A stretch of DNA of 64,000 bases from Durusdinium trenchii (taxonomy: Eukaryota; Sar; Dinophyceae; Suessiales; Symbiodiniaceae): positions 2,207,427-2,271,426 of the forward strand of contig CAXAMN010021361.1 in NCBI GenBank assembly GCA_963970005.1, given 5' to 3'. Below, in pieces: positions 34,301-46,800 of this stretch. Numbering within the stretch: the first letter of the stretch is position 1; each line of letters begins with the position of its first letter. The notes below the pieces were generated by a model. That model did no database searches. It was given only the letters and a program-made list of their open reading frames with translations, and was not told the origin of the DNA. The translations under genes and the position numbers were made by a program.

Positions 34301-37300
34301 ACTGTTGGTTTCGCTCTCTTTAGTAGTGGTTCTCTCACGCTTAAGCTGGGAATACCCACAGCTTCTGTCGAAGCACTATAGCGGACATGCTGAACATAAA
34401 AGTGACTGTTGGTTCATAAGCTTCTCTCCCTGCCTGGACCACCCGATTCCCAAAAAAGTGCGACATTTCAAACCGCAAGCACAAGTGCCATGCTGGACCA
34501 AACATGCGCTGAACATCGCTGACGTGCTTTTTTTGAGGTGTCCCATTTGCTGCAAATGTCCAGTTCGCAAGTGTCCGCCATATTCCGCGCAAATGTCCGC
34601 CATGGATATGTTTGTCGGAATATCCAAAAGTGACCCATCACCCATGGGAGCGCCAAAAGTTGAACCGGAGAGAGTGCTGTGGTTCCGAGTGTGTAAGGTG
34701 AAAAAATCCTCATAGTGTCCGGTTCCGCCAGGTGCAGGTCAAGAAGACACGCACACAAATAAACATATCACCACCTTGCTGCTCCAAAAAGTATGTCGTT
34801 CGACCTATGGCATTTTTTGCATACGACGGTTTGCTCCACTTAAGAACTCTCTCCCTCTCAAAACCTCTGATTTAGTCACTGGTTGATTTCGCCCCCATTA
34901 TCTGCACTCGAGTTTTTTTTTGGAGGGGGTTGTTGACTTGTTGCCCCGTTCAACTCTTGGGAGGCACTTTCGAACCACGTTTACTTTATATTGCCTCCCG
35001 AAACTGAAAAAAAAAACAACAACACTGTGCAAATTAACACCATGAACACACCAACAACACGCCAAGAACCACCCCGCAATGGAGCCACCGCAGCAAACGT
35101 TCTTCCCGTCCCCCTTCATACCCTTCCTTCCCGGTTCCACGCGGCCCACAGCTCGGGTGGCTGCTTCAGTTCCGCCCGGCGGAGCTCACGCTGCAAGACA
35201 CGCATCACCTGGCGCGGCGCAGGCGCGCAGCACGACGACACAAGGGGAGACGGGTGCCCTGGCGCACGGAGGAGTCGGTGCCCAGCTGATAATGCTGATA
35301 GAGGCCACTCCTGTTCAGAAGGTGTTAACCCATATACTGCCTACTTGTCACTCGGTTAGCAACCTGAGATAGACAAAAATGCCAAGGCCTACAGCAGGAG
35401 TCTTCTACGCCCTGCTTGGAGCTTTGTCAGCTTGTTGATTGCTTTGTCAACAGCATGTATGAGCGTTCTTTTCATGGGTGGGATGGGCTCGACCGAAAGA
35501 AGTGTACCAGTGTACATGGCAACAGCCTTAGCACGGAAAAATACTTGGGAGGTCATTGCCACCTCCCATGGCTTTGATCCTGCGAAACCATGAGACCCCT
35601 GGCCGCCGTGGGCGGAACTCGAACGAACGACGTCGGTTGGACTGTTGTGATCTGAGCCCTTCAAGTCTCTTCAGTTTCCGTCCAACTAAGGCATTGGAGG
35701 CCTTCCCTTTCCCAGCCAAGGATAAGCATTACTTTAATTTATATTTTCTTTCATATATTCACTTTCATTTGGAGGTCCCTCGCTAGCCAAGGTTCATACT
35801 ATTAATATGTTTCTTTCCTTTATTTTTCTACATGGCAATATCCTTGGCTAGCGCGGTTATAGCTACATTAAATTCATTGTATCTTTCATCCTCATCGTAT
35901 GCTGGGCTGGGTGTGTTGCGCTACTGCAAGATAGCACCTTTGTGGGAGAAGTATGTGGAAGGAGGGAATGCACTCCAGCATTGGCCTAATGATTGCTAAG
36001 GTCCACAATTCGTTTCTCCAAGTGAGATCTTATGAATTGTTATGACACCTCTCGTGGATCTCTGGGAGGAACTCTAGATTCGACTTGTACAAGGTGTACT
36101 AACATACATCCAACTTGCAACCTGCACCCTTGCTTCCCAAACCAGGGCTCGTCACTGCCCCTATCCACATCCAACGTCATCATCCAACAACTCGACAACC
36201 GATATCTGCCCTCTATCCAAGGCACAGGTTCGCTGACGTTCCGGCTGGCTGCCAGGTTGATCCCGGGCATCTGCACCAGGACGTTCGTCCGCGTGACGCT
36301 GGGCGACACGAGGTCCGCGTCGGAAGCGTCGGAAGCCAAGCAAATGGGTGCTGACCAGTCCCAGCTGCACAAGTCCTGGAAGAAGAATTCCAGGAGCTCA
36401 GCCAAGGCCTCACGAAAGCGTCGGGCCTTCTTTTTGTTGGACTTTTCTTGAACAAAAAGCTGGGACGGTAACAAGACAACCAACGCCGGTCCCGAAAACA
36501 ACGAGGAACGGCATCGGATGCATGATTCGGTGTTCACACTAATCAGCACTTTTCGAATTGTTCTACCTTGTTCTATCATGTTGTATCATGTTCTATTGGT
36601 GCAAAAATGATAATGTTAACACTGAACTCGTTTGCTTCTTCGACCTCTTGATCTCAAAGCCAAGTTCGACCCCTAAACAGCTTCAGCGACTCCTCGGGAG
36701 GGGCGTCGACTGTCCCTGTGAACTTCAGAACGCTGCCCGGCCCAAAACCCGTCCGGTTTTGGGGAAGCGCTCTGGTACCGAAGGCACTCACTTGGCCTGC
36801 CTGTAGCTCGTTCTGGACACATTGGACCAAAAACGCTTATAGGGATACCATCAGCCAAATCCGCGGCTTGGATGCGGCTTTGAATACCAAATTAAAGCCC
36901 ATTCATCCCCAAGCCAGGCCATCCAGGCCCACCCCGCACTTTTCCAAGGAGTCCGAGAGATCTGCTGACAGGGGATTTCCAAAAAGGACAAGCGAATTAC
37001 CCAAAATGATAATTAGAGTCAAAATCTGATCCCGATTCCTAATCTTCCTATCATCTCTTCTTCCAAGCTGGCCTATGGAGACTAGTGCCACCTCCATTTT
37101 CTTCTCTCACACTTCCATCATCTTCCATCCATCTACATCGCCGTGACATGCGATTTCTGATGTTTTCTGCCGTTCTGCTCTGGAAAAATTCTAGGTCTGA
37201 GGTCCCCACTGTGGTCTCGGGATGATTCTGGCAAACCCTGGCCTTGGGGGGGCAGCAACGACGGGAGGGGTGTCCGGCAATGGCACGGGTCAATGCTGCC

Positions 37301-37640
37301 TGTCAGTGTGGGGGATTCTGCAAACAGCAGGGAAAGCAGTCTTCTAAGTACTGCAGCATCCTCGCAGCAGTCTTCCGAGTGTGATTATGACCAGTTCAGC
37401 TGAGCTGCGCAGCAAATCGCCCAGGCAGTGCCATGAAACAGACCGAATAAACTTCCTCGGCAATGAGAGGCTTCGGGCAAACAAACTGCTCAAAGATTGC
37501 GTCAAGAGTGACATAATTAGCATGTTGTACCCCTAGAATCTTGAGTAAGTTGGTGCGGCAAAAACGAGTAGGTATCTTTTTTTCTATACGCATCCCCACG
37601 CTAAAATACAGCAAATCCACTTGGCAAAGCAATGCAGTGT
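31361..37640. other. Gene-poor interval
   Basis: Several 100-180-codon open frames occur on both strands, for example around 32,800-33,180, 35,079-35,372 and 36,032-36,579. They overlap on opposite strands and lack recognisable motifs or splice context. (TC)n occurs at 32,616-32,632. No feature can be assigned with confidence. Confidence 0.4.
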
Positions 37641-37651
37641 GCTGAACTCAC

Positions 37652-37820
37652 CGTGCCACACGAGTTCGGCGCTGCAAACGGAGTCCTTTCCCCTGCAGCT
37701 GGGAGTCCATAGATGCCCCGCTGTTGTGCCCAATGCTTCACGATCCGCAGCAGGTCTTGAAAGGTCTTCGCGCACGGCACGCCTTGTAGGATCCTGTCCC
37801 CCACCTGCCATGAAGGACAT
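37652..37820 (-). CDS. PAP central-domain exon
   Basis: The exon has acceptor tttgtttctccag and donor gtgagt, with 56 codons after a one-base split codon. VGDRILQGVP followed by FQDLLRIVKHWAQQRGIYG aligns position by position with the poly(A) polymerase central helix block (V-x-D-x-IL-x-x-VP...F...LR..K.WA..R.IY). This is the strongest single signature of the gene. The usual glycine-rich 'GFLGG' that follows is not seen; instead the exon continues LPAAGERTPF. Confidence 0.6.
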
Positions 37821-40800
37821 CTGGAGAAACAAATGGATGTGTTGTACTGGATTGACCTTCTCTCAATCACATCGGCTCCGATTGCCTTTTCTCATCTCAA
37901 TCCGAGACAACGCTATTCAATTCAAGCAAAGTGACCACACAGTGCCTTCGACCACTGCCGTTCAGGCGCTGCTTGGCTTCTCCACTTCCAGTGAAATGAA
38001 GTCCTATTCCCTGTACAAGTTTCCTGAATTGGCCAGGAGGCCGTCCTAGAACCACAAAATCTGTACAATGAACCCATGAACTTCTCCTTTCCCAGCGAGC
38101 GTCAAGTTGCTTGAGGCTGCCTGGAATTCTCCACGTCGGTCACTGGATGTTCCGAAATCAAAATTCAGCACAAAATTCAGCACATGCTGCATGCTGATGG
38201 AACGAGAACCTGAGTGCTGCAGCCTGGGATTCCAGTGACCCAAAAAAGGTCGGGAGAGTAAACCTGTTCCACCATCGAGTCTGTTGCTCGGAGATGGGCG
38301 GAGATCCCAGCTTGGATCTGGCCAGGCCGGTGGGTTATATCACCCCAGCCGCCGTTCGACACCCCACGCCGTTCGTTGGCTCAAACGATTGATTGACCAA
38401 CTGAAAAATCAAACCCCAAATCTTTGAGCCCGGCGTTGAGGGAGTCTGCGCCATCGGAAATTCCCTCCACGGGGTCCAAACCCGCCATCTGCCACCGCAA
38501 ATCCCTCTTAAAGGGGATGTGTGGCAGTACTGCCCCCATGCTGAAAGCGACCATTTCGGGGTTTGGCTGGGTGCGCATTCCAAACCCAAATGATCTGCAT
38601 CTGTCGATTCTGTTGATGGAAGAACTCCTGCACCAGCCCTCAAAGCAACGATTTGGATCTCTCCATAAGGTCGATCTACCCCCATCTACCTGGGTCACAA
38701 CTGCTTTCTTCCTTCAACAGTTAATCATCTAGAAATCTGGGATCCTCATGACCTTCGGTCTCACACTCGTGTGTCATAGCTCTCTGCCGCTTGCCCCGAC
38801 GCCGATGAAGAGGCGGCAGTTGCGCCCGATGAAGAGGCTGCAGTGGAGGTTCCGCGGTTCGGGTGGTCGACGTCGACGTCCCTCTGGTTTCGAAGCTTGT
38901 CCTTCCAGGTTTGGGGGTCATTCTTTTGCTGGATTTCCGGGGATTGGCTTAAGGTCCCGAAAAGGTTTGGTGAGTGAAGACTATAGAGAGGAAGAGTTGA
39001 AGAAAAACATGGAATTGGACATTGAGTGAATAAGTCCGGATATCATGGGATATCTAAATAAGAACAGGAGCCTCTCGTGCATCTTGTCCAGCTGCTTTAT
39101 CGTTGATTCTAGCTCCTTCTATTATTGCACTTGTGTGTTTAATATTCTCTATATATTCGCTTGAATGACAGACTCTGAATAGTAATAGAAAGAGGTAAGC
39201 AACACATAGAACATCTACCGGGCCAAAGAATACGACGAATGTGTGAACAAATTACTATATCAAACCATAGGTCAACGGCGGATTCGGAAACTAGAAGGAG
39301 CGCGGATTCGGAAACTAGAACGGGTCTGAATCGGATAGTTTCTGAATCGGGTCTAACACAAACATTTCATTAGATCCCCACCCCACCCCACCCCCAGTTT
39401 CTGAATCGGATAGTTTCTCAATCGGGTGAGTTTCTGAATCGGGGCACTCTGTAGTTTCTGAATCGTAGTTTCTGAATCGGAGCTAGTTTCTGAACCGTCT
39501 TCTGTTCTAGAACAATATAGTTACCGTAAGAGAGCAGGAAAATGGTCGTAACAAAGCACCACTGGACCGCAGGAAACATTGAATAAGAAATATTAAGTAA
39601 CTAACTAGACCAGTAACGGGAGAGCAGCTGGCCAAAAAGGGTAGGGGAACCAGCTAAGACTAAGAAGGGGAAGCATTTAAAACGGTTGGCAGGCCTTGAA
39701 CAAATATAAATTACTTCCTGGGTACGGCTTGGAACCATGAACAAACAGGAAAAGCAAAATGAGAGATCGGACAAGGCAACATCTATAGCAAGAACATGCT
39801 GAATAATAACATGAGAAGCCAACACAACTGGAACAAACTACATAATCAAACGGAACAACAAACTGAACAAAAGGGGAAGCAGCAATCAAAATTGCCACAG
39901 GTCAGCAATGTGATTCAGAATATTCTAGATTCTAGTCTAGACGTTTTGACCAACCAGCTCTTGTCTTGCACGTGCACTTTCCTGTTCTTCAAATCATCCT
40001 CCATTTCTTCAGTTCTTCTTATTCTTAAAGAAAATGTTCTTGATCCAAGAGCCTTTGTTCTTGCTGAGCTCTTTCTAACCAAACACACACATCAAACACT
40101 ACTAAGAAGCAGTTAAAACAAAACACATTCCCTCTATATAATTTAGTTGTTCGCTGCACATATGGTGTATACTCTATATAGCTCTGTCAATATATGGGCA
40201 TTAGCAAATCCCCTTTTCTGGAGTCAGGTGCCTTGAATCTTAGAATAGGTATCGTCTAAATGATTTGCTCTTCTTGGGATCTTCGTTTAAACGATTTGCT
40301 TCTGCAGTCACAGTCAACCGACGTCCTCTTCAAAAACCCTCAGGATCTCTTCATATCCGCCCCAACGCTGTTGGCACCTGGCTTGTGTCTGGCTGGTGAA
40401 AAGGCTTCTTTTGGTCTTGAACATGGACAGAAACAGTAGATAGTATGATAGGACAGAAACTCACAAACAGGCTTACAATCCCCGTGACGGGTATAAGTAT
40501 ACTCATTAATATCGTGGGGCCACTTGCTCTAAACCTAGAGACTGCGAATAGAAACCCGCTAATAAAGGAGAAAACCATCACCAAAGAGCGCCTGTTTGTT
40601 GTTTCTACCAGGTGTTGATGGTGTTCTACTTGTTTTGGGTTGTTCTCTATACCTGTCTGTTCTATACCAAGGAAGTTCACATCGACTCCTCGCCTGAGCG
40701 CCAGCTCTTCCGCAGTTTCACCTCGTCGGCTCTTGGCCTCACGCCACGCGCCCAAGAGGAGCAGCGCTTTGACCACGGCGGTCTTGTTCTGGCGAACGGC

Positions 40801-43800
40801 CACGTGGAGAGGATAGCTTTTACCAAACCAGGAGGCCTTAGCCTCATTGATGTGCCTTAGTCTCGAACAAGGGTCACGGCGCTCTCAGCCAATGTACGGG
40901 TTGCTTGTTGTATTTAAGCGTTCATCCCATGCCGTCTCACGTGCGGTAACGCTTGCAGGGTTTTGAAGGCCTTGTTGGATTTCCGCACCTTTGCTTTGAA
41001 TAAAGAATGTACAGTAATATACAGTAGTGCGGTCAGGAAGGATGTGTTGATATTTTTTGAGTGTTTCCGCGACCTCCACATTTTATGGAACTTCTCGGCT
41101 TCCACAGAACCTCGGCCAAAACTGCGGCCAAAACGGAGGCTCATGACCGTTGATTTCGGTGCCTTTCAAGGCACCTGCAGTTTCTAACGGTGGGCTGCAG
41201 CGGTCGGCGACTTCCCCGTGGAATCCAACATTTAAGTGCCTGCGTTGCGCGTACCGTGGACCCCAAAAGTACAGCGTCACCGTTTCTCTCGTGGTGTCTT
41301 AGGACCCAAACAAGGGTCATGGCACTCGCTCCGCCAGTGTGATTCAGGGTTGCTTTTGCTGCTAATTGTAAAGGCATGTATATATCCGAATCCTGCGGCA
41401 TCGGTTTCGTTTCGACTCTTGTGTGCTTGGTACGCGTGCTGGCCGATACACTGGGAAAACCCAGCGATTCGCATCTGTTCAATTCTTCCGCCTTGGCTTG
41501 CAGAGCTGACGCTGGTTTTCGCTGGTTGCTGGCCTGAGGTTGCTGGACCTTCACAAACATATTAAACATATTCATTGAAGACATCATTGCCCCCTTTCTC
41601 TCGCATGGGCGGCGAGGGAGCCGAGCACCTCAAACACCACGACGAACACGTCCTAACGAAATGCTGGGCTTATGTCTTATTTGAAGCATGGGCGGTTTGC
41701 CACTTGCAGTATGCCTGCAGGATCCAAAAGGTGTAAAATCCTTGTGTCAAACACAATTGTCTTTTGAGAGGGATTGCAGGTGTTTTTTTCATGCTAACAT
41801 TATTTATGTTTTCCAAGTTTGGTAGGATTTGTGCTCTTTTGTGGGTTCTGAAGGGTTTGTTTGTATGGTTCCAGCATTGAGCAGCAAGAACTATCAACGG
41901 TCCGGATTGGGACGGTTTGCTTGTCGGAAGTGTTGCTACGGTCAGGATTTGCAGGTTCCAACATGGGATCGACTAGTTCAGCAAGTTCGGATACAAGTGG
42001 TTCTTTTAAACAAGTCTTGGGAAACTGCATGAATTATAACCAAGTGGAGTTTGCAGGTATTGGAACAGGTTGTTGAACAGTACACTCTCCTGGATGGATA
42101 TCATTGATTTTCATGGGAAATCCGCCCATGGCTGCATACAGCATGTAAGAGGGCTAAGCGCGGTCAATGAGTGACAACATGCTTCAGTAGTCTTCAATAT
42201 ATAGCAACTTCATTAATGTGTTGCGACAGGACCTGGATTCAGTTTGGGAGGGGAGTACAACATTCTACATCACAGGTTGCTCAATGTCTTCAAAGCGGAT
42301 AAGGTTCAAAGCAATAGAGGATCTGGATGATCTGGTGGTTCACTCACAAGCCACGATCGGTGGAAGAACAAAGCCCCAGTTCTAACCAAAGGATCAACTT
42401 CCTCTTTGGCTTGTTTGCTTGGGGGGTCCAGGACATCATGGCTCAAAGAAATCGTTGGAAGCTTTCCCAAGGTGCATGAAACCATTGGCATCCAAGAAAT
42501 GTGTCACAATCATCTTCCGCTGTGTCTCACGGGCACCCATGCTCTTCCCGTGAGATAGGCTGGTTCCGGTGCTGGCGCGTGTGGATGCAAAGGAGTCCGC
42601 ACGAGAGAGCTCGTGATCGGAGAAGTTGCCACCAGGACCTTGAGCTGGTGTCTGGTCCAGTTCGACCAGCAAATCAAGGATCAGCAGGGAACAAGGATTT
42701 GATGGTTTGACTGATTGCAAGGTATAAAGTCCAGAAGAATGTGACCGGTGAACATTTCAAACGACAAGTGGATGTTCGTCCTCGAGAATTCCCCATTCAG
42801 CTCCACCAACAGCTAACAACAACAACAACAACAACATCAACAACATCAACATCACCCTTCAGTTCCAGGGGACAGCGATTCAGGACTTGCACGTCCGTGG
42901 CGAAATGCACCGAGCTTTTAGGCTTTAGCGGAAGCTGCTTCGAGCACTCCAAGCCTTGGACACTGATCACCTAAACCGCACAATTAGCTGTTGATTAATT
43001 AACAAGCTGTCAGAATGGCTTTATGTATATATATATTATATATGTATATCCATACTAGTGGTTTACTAATCAACAGTTTGCTATATCCCACAAACCTATG
43101 GATCCGCTGCGGAAATCTTCAAAAGGATTCACAAGTTCCTTTGGCAATTCTCACGACCAAATTCTGGGTGTTTGTCTCAAACCAAGGGCTTCCGATTGAT
43201 GATCGAACAAAAACAAGCATCTCAAGTAATTACACCAAGAAGCTGTCTTTGTTCGTCGCCGTGCGGCTTCTCCAATTGGAGAACATCTTCTGCTTATTTG
43301 GGGATACCAATTTCAACGCTCGGCCTTCTGCAGTCTGAGCCAAAATGGACCCGTCAATCAATGACTAACTTGAGACGCTGACAAACCTGGCATCAAACAA
43401 GCTGCAGCCGTGGCCCAAATAACGGAGACTTGATGTTTGTCCAATCTGTGATGTCACAGGCAAATGCAGTCCAATCCTAAACGCCTATAGATGCCGATAG
43501 CAACATGGCAAAAAGTCTCATCAAAAACATGAACTACCGCACCTCCAGAAAAGGGACATCCTATGTCAAGAGCAAACTCTCTCTCTCTCTACTTGCTTTT
43601 TTGGGTTTCACATTGAGCAACCGCTCTAGCATTCCGTCGGAGAAGCGATGGCTGAACAAGTGGGATGGCTGAGGCAAAGCTAGTGGCCGTCAAGCGAGCA
43701 ACAAGTCGATCTAGATTTAGCTAATATTGATGATTTGGCACGAATCCCACTCAAAATCTGAACATATATGTAGTTATACACACACATATATATATATATA

Positions 43801-46800
43801 ATTATATATACACATATGTGTTCAAATTAATTTGCATGTGCGTGGTTGGTTAAACATCATGCTCTGATACGTACATAATGAACACAATGTCTAATTATGG
43901 GAAAAGCTGAAGGTCATCCTCCAAATCTCAGAAGTGGGTGGCTAATAGTGAGATGTCATGTCATGTCATGGGGGGGATGCTCAATGTATCTCAATGGTGA
44001 CTGTTGATGAATAAAAACCACTTCATTCTAAGGCAATAGAGGACGCTACATGATGCTACTAGGGCTCCTGGCCGTACTACTAGGAGCAAGGACGCTACTA
44101 GGAGCCATTCTTCTTCCTCTCGTCACCTCGCGCCTCAAGGCCGTGGAGCGCTGCCATGGAGGGCACGGTGGTGTCGCTGGGCAAGCCGCGTTGCTCCTCT
44201 CAAGCGCAGTGTGCACGTGGGGGTGACTCAAATTTTGTGGGGTTGTAGGGTGACACAGACTACCCAGGGTGTGTTCCATCACTTATGTCACGGACTGCTC
44301 GGGTTCGTGCCACTACCACACCCCCTTGATAGAGCACTGCTTCACGAAATATGACCTATATAATTACAAACAATATATATCCTTCAGGAAACCAACCAAC
44401 ATACACCCAAGAGAGCCAAAAAATATCTTGTCAAAACCTCAATATTTCCCAGTAAGACCAAGGTTGTTCCGTGTCACATGATGACTTGCACATCTTTGTT
44501 CACTCAAAATGAGCCGTCAGCGATGGGCCCATGCCACTACCCCACCTTTTTCCTATCGTTCTCCCAAGTGCACTTTCCAACTTTTGGGCATGCTCCACAC
44601 TTCTGCCCCACCAAATCCTAACACCCCATCGAAATCCTAACAAACTCCCACCAAAGTCTCCAAAACCATCCCAAATCCAACCTTTTCCAAAGTGCGGGGA
44701 TGCACACACCAGATATCCAATTACCAAAAAGGACCTGCCAAGAACCCGCTTTCTTTTCCTAGAGGGAATCCTAAGATGGCAAGCCGACAGCTGAAACAAA
44801 GGTGGCCTCTCGAGCCAGGAGCTGAAGATCAGAAGCGTCATCTTCCCATCAAACACACACATGTTTTACCACCATTGTCCCTTGACATGGCTTCAAGGGA
44901 CGTTTAAAGGTTTTTCCATGAACAAGCACAATATGCGCGTCTGAGACAGTAGTTCACAGCCTAAGAACAACTGAACAGCTCCGTGTGAGCTTTGGTGTTG
45001 ATTGGTTGAGATGCGAGTGTGAGTGCGTGGATCAACAGCATCAAAATGACCTTTCAGCTCACCGTTCTCGGAGGTCATTTTGCACTGAAGCAATTCAAAT
45101 TGCATGTACAAGTTGGTACGACACCTGCTTGGGAAAGCTATTTGGTCCATGGTATTCCAAGTATGGAAGAGTGACCGATGTGGTGAGCGATGTGACCGAT
45201 GTGGTGAGCAAACAGCATGAGTTAAACATGCGAAAAAATTCGGGTGGAAACTTGACGGGAACAAACGCCCTATAAGTAAGTGGTGGGGTTATGATAGCCA
45301 ATATAAGTCCCGCATGCACTTCCGCTCTCAAATTCCATCCACTGTGATGACTAAACTATAGTATCACATAGTATCACATCCTCCTCCCACCTCTCCCTTT
45401 TTGCCGCACCTTCGCCAAAAAGAGCTGCACCCAGCGTTCGCCTTTCATGAAACGCAGCCCTGGAGCATCCAAGGAGCCCTGGGATCGACAAGGCGCCACA
45501 GCAGCTTGACTGGAAGCCTGGCAATTCTCGGGCCAGGCAACACGGTTCAGCCAAAGGTAATGTAGACTCTTGAAAAAGGCCCCCCCATTGAAGAGGTGCT
45601 AGGATGCAAAATGGGGTGTGCGTTAAAAGTCTACATGACCTGTCCGAAGCTGCCATCACCGAAAAGCTCCCCTTCGACCGGACCCGGACTGCGATCACAA
45701 TCGCTTGGCATGAACATTGGGAGATCCGATGATCCAATATACATTCGAATGGAGATGAAAGGCACAGCGAGCAGAAGTTCCAACATGACAAATGACTAAT
45801 ATTGTTACGGTGATAGTGATCTATATATAGGTATAGTTATATTAGCACAATTGTTGTGCATGTATCCTATGGTTCAGTCACACTTCCACCGGCTTGGGGA
45901 CCACCCCTTCACTACGAACATCTACGAAGAACAGCCGACCCCGGACACGACCCCGGCCAGGACCATCAGCCTGTGATGGCCCTCTGCCATTGTATGCTTG
46001 AAAAAGCACCCCCATTTGATTCAACTAGTATGGCCATATATGGCCACGTATCCAGAGTCTCCCAGGGGTCAATCTGGATCCTTTCAAGACCTTTTTGGAC
46101 CCAAGCCGAAGCTGCTCTTGGCATCTCTCGGCCTGAAGCCTCTGCTGCAAGAGCTCCAGGAACGGACCAAAGGGACCGATGGAGGACGTCTCTGGCAGCA
46201 CCTGAGGTCAGTCCCGAGCGTCGGACTCGGAGGGGTCGGAGTGGATGAACCGAAGTTCCCGATGTTGGAAGCGATCAATGGCGATCAACCGTTGGGTTTG
46301 AGGTCGCCCTCAAAATCGAAAAGTAATAATTATGTATGTTTTGTTGTAGGTAATGTGAGTGAATCCTGCCTTGAATGGCCATAGGCCAAACACAAGAAAT
46401 TGCTCATCATGGTCTGTCAATTCCGCTTGGAGGGCTGCTTGCAGGCTATTTGCGGAGTGGACGTCGTGCCCAACTTTTCTGCATTATCTCCATTCTGGTC
46501 CTCTGGTTAGGTCGGCATTGGGCCAACATGATGATATGTCATTTGGTCTTTTTGCCTGTCACGCTTGCCGTCTCACATGCTATCATACAGTAACTGCTGG
46601 TCAAACTATGTACTGTAAAAAAGATATTATGATATTATATTATAAGTACGACAATGTACAAAGGCTGTCGAATGAGTTTGTGTTTCTCAGCACAAAGTGG
46701 GACACTACAAGTCATTGAGCCAGATCGATAGGTCCCTTCCAATCAGGTCCTGCCGATGAGCTAACGTTGCCACAGTGAAACCCACTGAATTATAAAGAGT

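Noticed and set aside
36040..36579. 179-codon minus-strand frame
   Set aside because: The opposite strand is also open for 139 codons and neither shows recognisable motifs.
41141..41587. Further ankyrin exon on the minus strand
   Set aside because: A short word (aacaagggtcatggcactc and a near-copy at 40,866) is duplicated beside the ankyrin exon, but the translated text does not follow the ankyrin pattern.
43770..43822. Promoter or origin from AT-rich palindromic sequence
   Set aside because: It is a TA/CA microsatellite with incidental symmetry and no adjacent gene; dinoflagellate promoters lack a readable TATA signature.
44500..44862. 120-codon minus-strand frame
   Set aside because: Tryptophan/glycine-rich shadow of pyrimidine-rich DNA; no supporting features.
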